Shown: positions 23,116-32,295 of the stretch, piece by piece
Layout: the number at the start of each line of letters is the position of its first letter
Numbering within the stretch: the stretch's first letter is position 1
The notes under the pieces: model-generated
Seen by the model: only the letters and a program-made list of their open reading frames with translations
Database searches by the model: none
What the model was told of the DNA's origin: nothing
Program-made: the position numbers and the translations under genes
NCBI RefSeq assembly: GCF_900142895.1
Contig: NZ_LT670847.1
Span: 372,001-436,000 of the forward strand
Origin: Vreelandella subglaciescola
GTDB taxonomy: Bacteria > Pseudomonadota > Gammaproteobacteria > Pseudomonadales > Halomonadaceae
Direction: 5' to 3'
Length of the DNA stretch: 64,000 nt

Positions 23116-23175
23116 ATGTCAGCAGCCAACGCTTCTTCCCAGACGCCGGCCTTCGCCGATTTTCGCTATCCCGAC
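23116..23175 (+). pseudogene. 5' stub of a gene truncated by an IS3-family element
   Basis: An ATG with a GGAG box 7 bases upstream opens a frame (MSAANASSQTPAFADFRYPD) in the same direction as dgoD. After 20 codons it runs into TGTAGTGG, the end of the IS3-family remnant. The stub is too short to identify. From context it was probably a sugar-acid gene of the dgoD operon. Confidence 0.6.
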
Positions 23176-24397
<1,222 letters not shown>

Positions 24398-24455
24398 ACT
24401 ATCGTGCGCCATGGAGGGATTACGCAAGTTTTCCCGTTTTTCCGGGATCGTACCT

Positions 24456-24806
24456 CTAGAGACAGTTGGTGGGTTTGGGCAGGCCGGCGATTTTAGCCGC
24501 CCGCTTTGCCGGGCTTCCCGGAAACAGCGACATCAGGTAAATCGAACGCCCCTTTTCCTCTCCGAGACTTTGCTTGACCGCTTTTACCCAGGCGCGCATG
24601 GCCGGCGCCATTTCATATTTGGCGTAAAAATCCCGCAGCACCTGGATAAGTTCCCAGTGGGCAGCGGTTAACTCAATGCCCTCATCTTCGGCCAGCGCTG
24701 TTGCCACCTCAGGCGACCATTCATTTCTGTTGACGAGATAACCTTCGGGATCTAGAGGGATGTTATTATCATCTAAAAGATAACGGTATATTTTTGATTC
24801 TGACAT
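24456..24806 (-). CDS. tusE: Sulfur carrier TusE (DsrC family)
   Basis: TusE takes sulfur from TusBCD and passes it to MnmA for 2-thiolation of tRNA wobble uridine. The 116-residue protein has the DsrC fold features DPEGYLVNRNEWSPEVA and LTAAHWELIQVLRDFYAKY, and the C-terminal arm GLPKPTNCL with the penultimate active Cys115. The earlier Cys of dissimilatory DsrC is absent, which supports the TusE role. It is the last gene of a leftward tusD-tusC-tusB-tusE group and lies 13 bases after tusB. Confidence 0.93.
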   Translation of the reverse strand: MSESKIYRYLLDDNNIPLDPEGYLVNRNEWSPEVATALAEDEGIELTAAHWELIQVLRDFYAKYEMAPAMRAWVKAVKQSLGEEKGRSIYLMSLFPGSPAKRAAKIAGLPKPTNCL

Positions 24807-24819
24807 GACTTCTTGCCCG

Positions 24820-25113
24820 TTAATACCAGCTGACTGTTTGGTGAGCTTCTGCCGTTAAGGCCACAAAGGCGTCAACGCTGAGAAGCTCAGGTTGCTGCCG
24901 GCCGGCAATATCCGCCAGCCCGCGGGAGGCAACATCGTCTTCCAGCGCGTGGATGCGTTCCGCTGCGATGCGCCAGCCCTGCCACTGGGCATCAAGCACG
25001 GCAAAGACGGCCTCTTCAATCAATATCAATCGGTCTTCCGGCGCCATGACGGCAAGCGCCTGAGACGCTGCCTGCCCGCTTTGCGGAGCGCGATTCACAA
25101 TATGCAATATCAT
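24820..25113 (-). CDS. tusB: Sulfurtransferase complex subunit TusB
   Basis: A 97-residue DsrH/TusB-family protein, one of three small subunits of the TusBCD sulfur relay. It begins MILHIVNRAPQS as in TusB, has the line EDRLILIEEAVFAVLD, and ends with an aromatic tail (VSWY). It lacks an active cysteine, as TusB does. It starts 12 bases after the tusC stop and ends 13 bases before tusE. Confidence 0.9.
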   Translation of the reverse strand: MILHIVNRAPQSGQAASQALAVMAPEDRLILIEEAVFAVLDAQWQGWRIAAERIHALEDDVASRGLADIAGRQQPELLSVDAFVALTAEAHQTVSWY

Positions 25114-25125
25114 CTAACAGCCCCG

Positions 25126-25491
25126 TTAAAAAGTAAGAACATGCCGAGCATCATGAAACAGTGCCTGTACCTGCCCCGTATCAAGCACCCTGGCGCCAGC
25201 CACGAAGTCAGACGAGGAAAGCCCCTGTGCGTGTACTTCGTTTTCTGCCAGGTACAGCGTCTCAATATCGTACATTTCGAGCATCTGAATGACGGGCAAC
25301 GTTGATTTTTGCCCCGGCGCACCGGGTGTCTGGCCGGGCAATAGCGCAAACATGCCCTGCCCCATGAACAGGGGCACCACAGGCCTGCCAAAAGCTGCCC
25401 CCACCAGCAAAGCATCGAGGCTTTCACGCAGCCGGATACCATCGTGCGGGGCACTGCGTATCACGATAAGTAGCGTATCACGTTGGCTCAT
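25126..25491 (-). CDS. tusC: Sulfurtransferase complex subunit TusC
   Basis: A 121-residue DsrF/TusC-family subunit. It starts MSQRDTLLIVIRSAPHDG and contains RESLDALLVGAAFGRPV and LFMGQGMFALL, typical of the DsrE/F fold, and the late DFVAGARVLD. TusC has a structural role in the TusBCD hexamer. The ATG at 25491 fits family starts; the frame could begin 12 codons earlier, which would overlap tusD. Confidence 0.9.
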   Translation of the reverse strand: MSQRDTLLIVIRSAPHDGIRLRESLDALLVGAAFGRPVVPLFMGQGMFALLPGQTPGAPGQKSTLPVIQMLEMYDIETLYLAENEVHAQGLSSSDFVAGARVLDTGQVQALFHDARHVLTF

Positions 25492-25516
25492 TATCACTTC
25501 TCTCGTAGACGAAGAT

Positions 25517-25909
25517 TCATGCGGCAAAAGTAATCACACGATCGCAGCGCTGCTGTAGCTCAAGAAGCTGCCCCAGGCCGGTTAACTCAAAAGGAGCTGC
25601 GACGTTATAGCCAGGCTGACCGTGACGCCGGGCTTCCGCCTCGTTCAGCAAACCGCGTCGCAATGAGGCGGCAATGCATACATCAAGCGCCACGCCGTGC
25701 TCGTCATTGAGCGCGAGCCACTGCTGATAAAGGTTGTCTTCATCTTGTGGCGGCGTCAGCAGAAACGAGGCGTTGTGTACGCCGTCCTGATAGAAAAAAA
25801 CGCTGTCCAGGGTGTGCCCCTGGGCCAGCAGTGCCCGCGCAAAGCGCAGCGCCGAGTGCGGTGCCTGGCTGCTATAAGGAGCGCCCATTACCAGCAATGC
25901 ATATCGCAT
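25517..25909 (-). CDS. tusD: Sulfurtransferase complex subunit TusD
   Basis: A 130-residue DsrE/TusD-family protein, the catalytic subunit of TusBCD that accepts persulfide sulfur from TusA. It starts MRYALLVMGAPYSSQ, has HTLDSVFFYQDGVHNA, and carries the active cysteine in LDVCIAASLRRG, equivalent to Cys78 of E. coli TusD. It is the first tus gene. A terminator-like hairpin just upstream separates it from the yccA-type gene. Confidence 0.92.
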   Translation of the reverse strand: MRYALLVMGAPYSSQAPHSALRFARALLAQGHTLDSVFFYQDGVHNASFLLTPPQDEDNLYQQWLALNDEHGVALDVCIAASLRRGLLNEAEARRHGQPGYNVAAPFELTGLGQLLELQQRCDRVITFAA

Positions 25910-25946
25910 GAGAGCCTCTGGTGAAAAACCGTGTGACACAAACAAA

Positions 25947-25970
25947 CAGACCCCGCCAAGGCAGGGTCTG
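25947..25970 (-). terminator. Terminator downstream of the yccA-type gene
   Basis: On the minus strand CAGACCCTGCC, a 2-base loop and GGCGGGGTCTG form an 11-bp stem (one G-U pair) followed by TTTGTTTG. It lies between the yccA-type stop and the tusD start, so tusDCBE probably has its own promoter or receives only read-through. Confidence 0.7.
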
Positions 25971-26008
25971 CTGTTACCAAGTCTGCCTGAAAGGCATGCC
26001 TGACAATG

Positions 26009-26689
26009 TTAATCGTTGCTCATGATGCCCAGCAGGGAAAGCAGGCTGATGAACAGGTTATAAATGGAGACGTATAGCGTAATGGTGGCGAGAATGTAGT
26101 TGGTCTCACCCGCGCGGTGCACCATTTCACTGGTCTGATAAAGAATGGCCGCTGAAGAAAACAGCACGAAACCGGCTGATACCATTAGTGACAGCGCAGC
26201 GATGTTGAAGACCATTCCTGCCACCATGGCAAGAATCAGCACGATGGCGCCAGCCATCAGAAAGTTACTCAAAAAGCTGAAGTCTTTTTTGGTGACAAGA
26301 GCAACCGCAGACAGACCGACGAACGTCAGCCCCGTCATGGCCAGTGCCGTCATGATCAGCTCGGCACCGTTAGGCAAGGTGAGATACGCTGAAAGAATAG
26401 GACCTAGCGTGAATCCCATAAAACCGGTAAAGGCGAACGTCGCCAGCAGCCCTGTGGCTGAGTTTGCCGTTTTGTGAACGAGGAACATCAGGCCGTAAGC
26501 GCCGATGAAAAACACCAGTATGTTGATACGCTCAATGCCCATGGCCATAGCGGCACCGGCCGTTACCGCAGAAAACAGCAGCGTCATTGACAACAGCGCG
26601 TAGGTATTACGCAGCACCTTGCTTGCACCAAGGTCACTTACCCCTTGGGCAGATTGCGTTTTGGAAAGGTGTGATTCGTTGTAAGCCAT
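26009..26689 (-). CDS. yccA: Bax-inhibitor-1/YccA-family membrane protein
   Basis: A 226-residue inner-membrane protein with seven hydrophobic segments and a short hydrophilic N-terminus. It matches the BI-1/YccA family, with VLRNTYALLSMTLLFSA, FTGFMGFTLGPILSAYL and the C-terminal ILATITLYVSIYNLFISLL. E. coli YccA interacts with the FtsH protease and protects SecY; the same role here is an inference. In E. coli tusE, yccA and serT are neighbours. Here yccA is still next to the tus genes, but tRNA-Ser is separated by the 16-kb island. The start at 26689 gives a standard length. Confidence 0.88.
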   Translation of the reverse strand: MAYNESHLSKTQSAQGVSDLGASKVLRNTYALLSMTLLFSAVTAGAAMAMGIERINILVFFIGAYGLMFLVHKTANSATGLLATFAFTGFMGFTLGPILSAYLTLPNGAELIMTALAMTGLTFVGLSAVALVTKKDFSFLSNFLMAGAIVLILAMVAGMVFNIAALSLMVSAGFVLFSSAAILYQTSEMVHRAGETNYILATITLYVSIYNLFISLLSLLGIMSND

Positions 26690-26887
26690 TTGAACATGCT
26701 CCCTCGGTCGTGTTCTCAAACTAATCGACAAGCATGCCGCCAGCAGGTTCCATACGCAAGCCTCAAACTTTATTTTGCCTGACCGCTATTCAACGCTAGC
26801 GGCATACTGCCAGACACAATCTGGATACGCTGATAGACCGGCACAGATTATCGAGCAGAGGGTAGGGAGAAGAAAGAAAGCGTAGAA

Positions 26888-26919
26888 ACGAAAAAAGCGC
26901 CCGTAGGCGCTTTTTTCGT
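26888..26919 (-). terminator. Original terminator of tRNA-Ser, now left of the island
   Basis: A perfect 14-bp stem (ACGAAAAAAGCGCC with its complement) around a 4-base loop, with A and T runs. It ends 8 bases from the attL repeat. On the minus strand it would stand directly after the tRNA-Ser 3' end if the island were removed, so it is the natural tRNA terminator. Confidence 0.88.
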
Positions 26920-26927
26920 AAAGATAT

Positions 26928-26945
26928 TGGCGGAGGGACAGGGAT
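26928..26945 (+). repeat. Left attachment repeat (attL)
   Basis: TGGCGGAGGGACAGGGAT is identical to the last 18 bases of the tRNA-Ser gene, including the encoded CCA. The match ends abruptly on both sides. It marks the far end of the island. Confidence 0.9.
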
Positions 26946-27196
26946 CGCTCACGCTCAAAATAAAGCCTTTTTAAATCAGTAGCTTAATCTTTATATCTAT
27001 ATATCACTGTAGCGGTTTTCTGTAACATTATCAAATTGAAAGCTGTTTAGTATCGGTATATCTATATCCGCTCCCATGCCATTCACGTAGCCAGTGATTT
27101 CAAGGAACTGTAAAGTTCTAGCTTAGTGGTTAGCAAACAGCTCCACTCCCTATACTTAGTGGATTTGAAGAGATGATATATGGATAGACAGTTCCT
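26946..27196. other. AT-rich island end without genes; possible integrase arm sites
   Basis: No credible gene is present between attL and the first IS1380-type copy. TATATCTATAT occurs twice (26992-27002 and 27057-27067), 65 bases apart in the same direction and close to the crossover repeat. That is the layout of arm-type sites for a tyrosine integrase, but the motif is AT-rich and could be chance. Confidence 0.35.
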
Positions 27197-28913
27197 CCCG
27201 CCTTATTCACCGGGCTGAGACAGAAAAGAAGATGGCGAGCAGTTTCTCTTGTAGAATCAATATGTTCCTAACCGAACTTGACTCAAGAGGACCACTCGCC
27301 ATGGGTGAAAGCCTATCCCCCTGGACCCCGTCATGCAACGGGTCCATCCGCGTCGAGCTCAGCGGCCATCGCACCACCAGCGACAGCGGTGCTTTGCTGT
27401 TGCGTGAAGCCCTCGACAACAGCGGCATGATCGATGCGCTGGACGACCATCTGGTCGATCATCGCGACCCGGATCGCGTCCGCCACTCGTTAGCCAGCCA
27501 GCTGCGTACCCTGGTGCTGCAGCGTTCGATGGGCTGGATCGACCTCAGCGATACCGACACGCTCCGCCGTGACCCGCTCTGGCAGCTAGCCTGCAGTGAT
27601 GCCCGCGGGACAACGCCGTTGGCTCAGGACCGGCCATCTCAAGCGACGCTGTCGCGGCTGCTGACGTGCCTGGGCCGCGACGACAATATCGATACCGTGC
27701 ATGAGGGCCTGCTGCGGCTGGCGGTCTGGCGACTGACCTCGCTGGACGGCGGCGAACGCCCCGAGCATCTGACGCTGGACATCGACGGCTTGCCGATCGA
27801 CGTCCACGGCCACCAGGGCGGTTCGGCGTTTCATGGACTTTACGGGGCCAGAATCTACTCGCCTTTGGTGGCCTCGCTGGCAGAGACCGGCGACATGGTG
27901 GGCGGTCTGCTGCGTGAAGGTAACGCCGGCCCAGCCGAGAATGCCGATACCTGGATCCCACATCTGGTGCGGCGACTCAACGAGAGCACCGGGGCCAAGG
28001 TCAAGGTACGCATCGACGCGGGTTTCACCGACAACGACACGCTTGAGGCGCTGGAAGATCGCGACATCGAGTATCTGGGCCGGTTGCGCAGTCATACGGG
28101 CCTGCAGACACTGGCAGCGCCACATCTGAAGCGGCCACGCGGCCGGCCCCCCGAGCAACCTCGGGAATGGTGCCATGACCTGGCGTACCAAGCCGGTACC
28201 TGGCCGGCGCCGCGGCGCGTGGTGCTGGTGGTACAAGAGCGGCCCGATGATCTGCTGCTGCATGCCTTCTTTTTGGTCACCAACCTCGGCAAGTTCAACT
28301 GGCCGCCGGAAAAGGTCCTGGCGCTTTATCGCAAGCGCGGCAGCGCCGAAGCCCACATGGGCGAGGTGAAGTCGGCGCTCGACCTGCATCTCTCCTCGAC
28401 TGATCGCGGTGTCTCCACCGTCCAGGACGTCATGGCCCGCAACGAGGTAAACCTGCTGCTGACTCTCTGCGCTTATCAGGTGCTACACGGGCTGCGTTGC
28501 CTGTTGGAACGACAGACCCGGCAGGGCTGGAGCCTGAAGCGGATGCGCGAGCAGGTGCTTAAGGTGGCCGCCACGCTGACAGTGCACGCCCGGCGCATCA
28601 CCGTGCACCTCGGCGATGCCGCCGATAAATGGTGGCCATCTTTACTGAAAGGGTTGCCGCGGCTGACGGCATTGACCTGACACGTCGCATTACTCAGCCT
28701 TTTCCAGCAGACAAAACGGCCACTATGGAGGCCGACGACCACGGCTGCGCCGTCACTCGAAACCAATGAACTTCAGTTATAAATATCACGGCATTGATAC
28801 GATAAAGCTATGTGCTAATCGGCTACTCAGCGACCGTATGACATAAAAGCCGGTCGGTCCCGGTCACCACGGGACGTAAAACGCTCGTTCGGCGTCCTGA
28901 TGAATAAGGCGGG
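27197..28913 (+). mobile_element. IS1380-family element, copy A
   Basis: A complete 1717-bp element with terminal repeats starting CCCGCCTTATTCA (27197) and ending TGAATAAGGCGGG (28913). It is flanked by a 5-bp duplication TTCCT (27192-27196 and 28914-28918). It inserted at the very left end of the IS481 element, so its duplication shares a base with that element's terminus. It is nearly identical to copies at 32547-34263 and 40283-41999. Confidence 0.95.
27301..28680 (+). CDS. IS1380-family transposase, copy A
   Basis: A 459-residue DDE transposase from the ATG at 27301, which has GAGGA about 10 bases upstream. An in-frame ATG at 27232 exists, but that part is probably leader. Features: LSGHRTTSDSGALLLREAL at the start, the catalytic Asp in HLTLDIDGLPIDVHG, a second in RIDAGFTDNDTLE, and YRKRGSAEAHMGEVK with the Glu. 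This copy differs from B and C at several residues (Asp instead of Asn in LTSLDGG, Asn in GKFNWPP, SALDLHL instead of SSLDMHL). The frame is intact. Confidence 0.92.
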   Translation: MGESLSPWTPSCNGSIRVELSGHRTTSDSGALLLREALDNSGMIDALDDHLVDHRDPDRVRHSLASQLRTLVLQRSMGWIDLSDTDTLRRDPLWQLACSDARGTTPLAQDRPSQATLSRLLTCLGRDDNIDTVHEGLLRLAVWRLTSLDGGERPEHLTLDIDGLPIDVHGHQGGSAFHGLYGARIYSPLVASLAETGDMVGGLLREGNAGPAENADTWIPHLVRRLNESTGAKVKVRIDAGFTDNDTLEALEDRDIEYLGRLRSHTGLQTLAAPHLKRPRGRPPEQPREWCHDLAYQAGTWPAPRRVVLVVQERPDDLLLHAFFLVTNLGKFNWPPEKVLALYRKRGSAEAHMGEVKSALDLHLSSTDRGVSTVQDVMARNEVNLLLTLCAYQVLHGLRCLLERQTRQGWSLKRMREQVLKVAATLTVHARRITVHLGDAADKWWPSLLKGLPRLTALT

Positions 28914-28917
28914 TTCC

Positions 28918-30006
28918 TGTTAGATGTAGAGCCCCGGATGATAGATTAAGCCATAGGAGTTATCCTCTGTTGGCAGCGCGCGACCTCATTGCGCAATTTA
29001 TCCAGGAGCAGCGAGATGGATATCAAACTGCATAAAACGGCCACTACAACACCACGCACCCGTCAGGAGATTCAGCAAGCGCCGACGGCAGTCAGCGATA
29101 GTGAATTGGCCCGGCGCTATCATGTGTCGTGTCCCACCATTGCCCGATGGCGCTATCGCACGACTCAGCATGACCGCTCGCACACGCGCCACCATCTGCT
29201 GACAACCCTATCGCCGGCACAAGAAGAGATCGTGGTGGCACTGCGCGAGTCCCTGCGCTTGAGCGTTGACGATTTGCTGACAGTGGCCAAGGAGTTTCTC
29301 CATCCCGACCTGTCGCGCTCTGCTCTTGAACGCCTGCTGAAACGCCGTGGTTTGCCTAGCCTTGCCACCTTGAACAAGCAGGAGAAGGCAGCTCAAAAAC
29401 CGCCTTACAAGCCGTTCAAGGACTATGAGCCGGGCTACGTTCATGTTGACGTCAAATACCTTCCCAAGATGCCTGACGAAGACCAGAGGCGTTATCTCTT
29501 CGTGGCTATTGACCGGGCAACCCGCTGGGTTTATCTGGAGGTGCGTCAACATCAGTCCGCCAACGATGCTGAGGTCTTTTTACATCACGTTCGCGAGCAA
29601 GCCCCGTTCAAAATCAAAACGTTGCTGACAGACAATGGCAAGTGTTTCACTGACCGTTTTGCGGCAGGGGGAGAACGTCGACCTACTGGCAAACATCGGG
29701 TGGATCAGTTCTGTGAGCATCACGCGGTGGAGCACCGTCTGATACCCCCTTACCGGCCGCAAACTAACGGCATGGTAGAGCGCTTCAATGGCCGCATCAG
29801 TGATGTGTTGAATACGCACCGATTTGACTCTCGGGATGACCTAGAGACCACGCTCAAGCGCTATAACTGGTTGTATAATCACCATATCAATCAAAAAGCC
29901 TTGCACCACCGGACGCCGATTGGTGCAATGAAGCAATGGCAGCAAGATCGCCCCGAATTATTCCGGAAACGCGTAATTAATCATGCGGGACCCGACAGTT
30001 AGAACA
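28918..30006 (+). mobile_element. IS481-family element
   Basis: A 1089-bp element. The proposed left end begins TGTTAGATGTAGAG (28918) and the right end, read inward, begins TGTTCTAACTGTCGG (30006). The two share an imperfect inverted repeat including CCCG.ATGAT. The flanks GTTCC and GGCTG do not form a duplication, so the borders are less certain than those of the other elements. Copy A of the IS1380-type element sits flush against its left end. Confidence 0.7.
29016..30002 (+). CDS. IS481-family transposase
   Basis: A 328-residue transposase. The N-terminal helix-turn-helix part contains SELARRYHVSCPTIARWRYR. The rve-type catalytic core shows VHVDVKYLPKM (first Asp), LLTDNGKCF (second Asp) and PQTNGMVERFNGRI (Glu). 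NWLYNHHINQKALHHRTP closes the domain as in IS481. The ATG at 29016 has a CCAGGAGCA box. The frame is open throughout and ends 4 bases before the proposed right terminus. Confidence 0.9.
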   Translation: MDIKLHKTATTTPRTRQEIQQAPTAVSDSELARRYHVSCPTIARWRYRTTQHDRSHTRHHLLTTLSPAQEEIVVALRESLRLSVDDLLTVAKEFLHPDLSRSALERLLKRRGLPSLATLNKQEKAAQKPPYKPFKDYEPGYVHVDVKYLPKMPDEDQRRYLFVAIDRATRWVYLEVRQHQSANDAEVFLHHVREQAPFKIKTLLTDNGKCFTDRFAAGGERRPTGKHRVDQFCEHHAVEHRLIPPYRPQTNGMVERFNGRISDVLNTHRFDSRDDLETTLKRYNWLYNHHINQKALHHRTPIGAMKQWQQDRPELFRKRVINHAGPDS

Positions 30007-30249
30007 GGCTGAATCAATGCAGAACATGATGGTGGATCGTGCTACAGGTGGAGCCCCTTCTGACTTTGAATACACCAAGGTTCGATCAAGCTTATTGTCT
30101 GATACTGGTATAGCACCGCTTGTACCTAAGATGGTGAAAACCTGCCGATCAATAAGTCAGTTTTGGGCCTTCATCAAAAAAATTACCCCACCGAAAATAA
30201 AAGGCTAATAAATAAAACTTATAGAATAATATTAATTAATAACCTTTGA
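30007..30249. other. Unassigned 243-bp spacer in the island
   Basis: A 63-codon frame at 30017-30208 exists on the plus strand but has no ribosome site and no recognisable feature. The segment is AT-rich toward its right end. No gene, terminator or repeat can be supported. Confidence 0.4.
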
Positions 30250-30831
30250 TTATAATATCTTTGTATTCCCCTTATGTGTCCGACAGGCTCGCTTAACAGA
30301 TGCTGTAGAGATGTCGAATTGTTCCGCTGTAGCCTTAATGCTGGCGCTATTCTCCTGACGCCAATGAGCTACATCCTCATCATTGATAATCTTCTCCCTA
30401 CCGAGAGCCTTTCCCTCTGCTTTGGCTCGGTTGATGCCCGCTAACTGTCGTTCCTTGATGTTAGAACGTTCAAGCTCTGCCATCGCGGACAGCATGGTAA
30501 GCATCGCTTTGCCCATTGGCGTACTCATGTCGAAGCCTTCACGGAGTGAGACTACTGCTACTCCCTTGGCATTGAGTGTTTCGACCGTTTCCAGTACATC
30601 AACGGTATTACGTCCCAAGCGGTCGATAGCATAGACGATGACGGTATCGCCATCGCGGACAAAGTTCAGTAGTCCACCTAATCCCTTTCTGTCTTTCGCT
30701 TTGATAGCTCCTGAAGTGGCTTCATCAACGAACCAGTGGTCAACCTTATGACGTTCTTCGATAGTCGCCCGCTGCGTGTTGGTGGACTGGTCTTCCGTGC
30801 TAACTCGAACATAGGCAATGGTGGCTGACAT
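30250..30831 (-). CDS. Serine recombinase (resolvase/invertase family)
   Basis: A 193-residue small serine recombinase. The N-terminal catalytic domain has AYVRVSTEDQSTNTQ with the nucleophilic Ser, VYAIDRLGRNTVDVLE, and GKAMLTMLSAMAELERS leading into the E-helix. The C-terminal tail (about 150-190) is a helix-turn-helix: AHWRQENSASIKATAEQF then STASVKRACRTHKG. Such enzymes resolve cointegrates or invert segments at paired sites. The ATG at 30831 has GAGAGGGA 8 bases upstream. Its tail strongly resembles both halves of the small protein at 31819-32157. Confidence 0.9.
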   Translation of the reverse strand: MSATIAYVRVSTEDQSTNTQRATIEERHKVDHWFVDEATSGAIKAKDRKGLGGLLNFVRDGDTVIVYAIDRLGRNTVDVLETVETLNAKGVAVVSLREGFDMSTPMGKAMLTMLSAMAELERSNIKERQLAGINRAKAEGKALGREKIINDEDVAHWRQENSASIKATAEQFDISTASVKRACRTHKGNTKIL

Positions 30832-30897
30832 TAGGTTATCCCTCTCATGGTAGCTCATTAAGTGTGGCTCACAATGTAGGGCATGGGTCATTGATTA

Positions 30898-31092
30898 TCA
30901 ACACCTTTGATCCAATTCATGGGATGGTTTATAGAATGGATCGCAGGGTACACCTTTTGAGCCAAGCCAATACGTACAACTAGAACAACAATCAAAGGCG
31001 TTAGGAGTGTCTGGTGAGCGTCTAGCGAGCGCAAGCAAAGCAGGACTGAGGGTAAGCTCTCTTAGATATATGGTGTCCCTCTGGTCGGACAA
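30898..31092 (-). CDS. Possible small Cys-rich protein
   Basis: A 64-codon frame beginning with TTG, 66 bases upstream of the recombinase and in the same direction. The C-terminal half is rich in cysteine (CCSSC, then two further Cys), as in small metal-binding proteins. There is no convincing ribosome site and no family I recognise. It may be spurious. Confidence 0.22.
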   Translation of the reverse strand: MSDQRDTIYLRELTLSPALLALARRSPDTPNAFDCCSSCTYWLGSKGVPCDPFYKPSHELDQRC

Positions 31093-31392
31093 TAAGTAGC
31101 CTGGAACTCAGCAGGTTTGTACTTTGATCGGTGGGAAGGCGAGGCAGTAGACGAGCTATGCCGCCAAGCATCATGATCCAGTGTTGTGACACCTGATTCT
31201 TAGCTTTTGTTGAGGTGGGTGTCCATCAGTGTTGTTTACTCCCCATGGGTATTGAAAAGTCGGCTTTCTGATAGGTCGTAGGCGCTAGCTGGGCAGGGCT
31301 ATGGGGAAATTCAAAGCCCTGTATATATATCAATACCGGCTCAGATTTTTGTGGTGAAATAGTCCGACCCACTGACGACACATCGTTGACCT
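31093..31392. other. Noncoding 300-bp stretch with nested inverted repeats
   Basis: No credible gene lies between the small Cys-rich frame and the gene ending at 31393. The main feature is the folded element at 31248-31337, described separately. It may also include the site used by the neighbouring serine recombinase, but no pair of recognisable dimer sites was found. Confidence 0.4.
31248..31337. ncRNA. Candidate structured RNA (about 90 nt)
   Basis: An outer 8-bp stem, GGTATTGA at 31248-31255 with TCAATACC at 31330-31337, encloses an inner 7-bp stem, CAGGGCT at 31294-31300 with AGCCCTG at 31315-31321. Both are perfect. The nested arrangement is more than expected by chance and suggests either a small RNA or a folded recombination site. 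The strand is unknown. Confidence 0.4.
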
Positions 31393-31767
31393 CTACACCT
31401 CAAGGAAATCTGGGTCATTGGTATCCACGGATTCCCCACGGACTAACAAGAAGAACAGGACTATAGCGGTCTCCAGACCCTTGGTCTCCTCTCTGAAGGA
31501 GTCACCGACGGAGCTTCTACACGGGCCATTCTCACGAGACTTCCTCAGCTTGAGCATAATCCTTCGTCCAGGGCAGTCCTTCCAGTGGTCAAACGCCTGG
31601 GCATCGAACCGCATTAACTCATTGAGGACAGCCGGTGTAATCAGCAAGCCATTCTCGACGAGATGGACAGGCAGGTTTCTCCTACAGACGGTCTTATAGA
31701 GATGCCGGAGCTTAGTCAGTGGGGTTTCACCCTTCAGCTTGTCGACGGATCGTACTTCGAGTGTCAT
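31393..31767 (-). CDS. Hypothetical protein
   Basis: A 124-residue soluble, basic-then-acidic protein with no motif I recognise. AGAGGTGAT lies directly upstream of the ATG at good spacing, which supports a real gene. It follows the double helix-turn-helix gene in the same direction, 51 bases after its stop. It contains LITPAVLNELMRFDAQAFDHW and a hydrophobic C-terminal stretch (AIVLFFLLV) too short to be a clear membrane span. Confidence 0.6.
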   Translation of the reverse strand: MTLEVRSVDKLKGETPLTKLRHLYKTVCRRNLPVHLVENGLLITPAVLNELMRFDAQAFDHWKDCPGRRIMLKLRKSRENGPCRSSVGDSFREETKGLETAIVLFFLLVRGESVDTNDPDFLEV

Positions 31768-31818
31768 ATCACCTCTCTCGCTTCTTAGTTTCTACACTTC
31801 AGCAGCGACATCGTTCGG

Positions 31819-32157
31819 TTACTGCTGCACCTCCAAGTTAACCCCATGCGCCTGACAGGCCCGCGTAACGGTAGTCCTACTGACGCCGAAGACACGGCAG
31901 GTTTCCGTGACGCTAGCTCGGTTCTCTTTTCGGTAGTCAGCGATAGCCTTCCAGTCTTTCCTGAAGGAGGCTCCCCCAGACGGAACAGGTGACTGGTAGG
32001 ACATGCCGGCTTTACGCCAGAGTTCTTGGACATAGGCGGCACTGAGTCCGAAGTGTTCAGCCGTCTTCCGTCTGGACGCCTTGTTTTGAAGACGCCACTG
32101 AATGACGTCTTTATGATTGACCTTACGTTTTCTGCCTCGATTATTTGCTGTAGTCAT
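31819..32157 (-). CDS. Tandem helix-turn-helix protein related to the recombinase tail
   Basis: A 112-residue protein made of two similar DNA-binding units. Unit 1 (about 12-52) has WRLQNKASRRKTAEHFGL and AAYVQELWRKAG. Unit 2 (about 67-108) has DYRKENRASVTETCRVFG and RTTVTRACQAHGV. Both resemble the tail of the serine recombinase 1 kb away (WRQENSASIKATAEQF, VKRACRTHKG). No catalytic domain is present. It could be a regulator or an accessory protein that binds recombinase sites. The ATG at 32157 has AAGGAG 9 bases upstream; earlier in-frame starts lack one. Confidence 0.75.
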   Translation of the reverse strand: MTTANNRGRKRKVNHKDVIQWRLQNKASRRKTAEHFGLSAAYVQELWRKAGMSYQSPVPSGGASFRKDWKAIADYRKENRASVTETCRVFGVSRTTVTRACQAHGVNLEVQQ

Positions 32158-32295
32158 TGTTTTCGTCTCCTTGGGTGCGTTGGCACTTACCATTTTTGTG
32201 TTGTTCCTCGATATTGGTAATTACTGACCAATGACAGATGGGAGCCCATAAGGCCCCCATAACAGTTACCGTCCAGATGATCGCTGTGGAGGACA

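Noticed and set aside
26928..26945. A second, degenerate tRNA gene at the left island border
   Set aside because: Only the last 18 bases of tRNA-Ser are present; no anticodon or D arm follows, so it is an attachment-site copy.
30017..30208. A 63-codon rightward frame after the IS481 element
   Set aside because: No ribosome site and no recognisable feature; it is likely a chance frame in spacer DNA.
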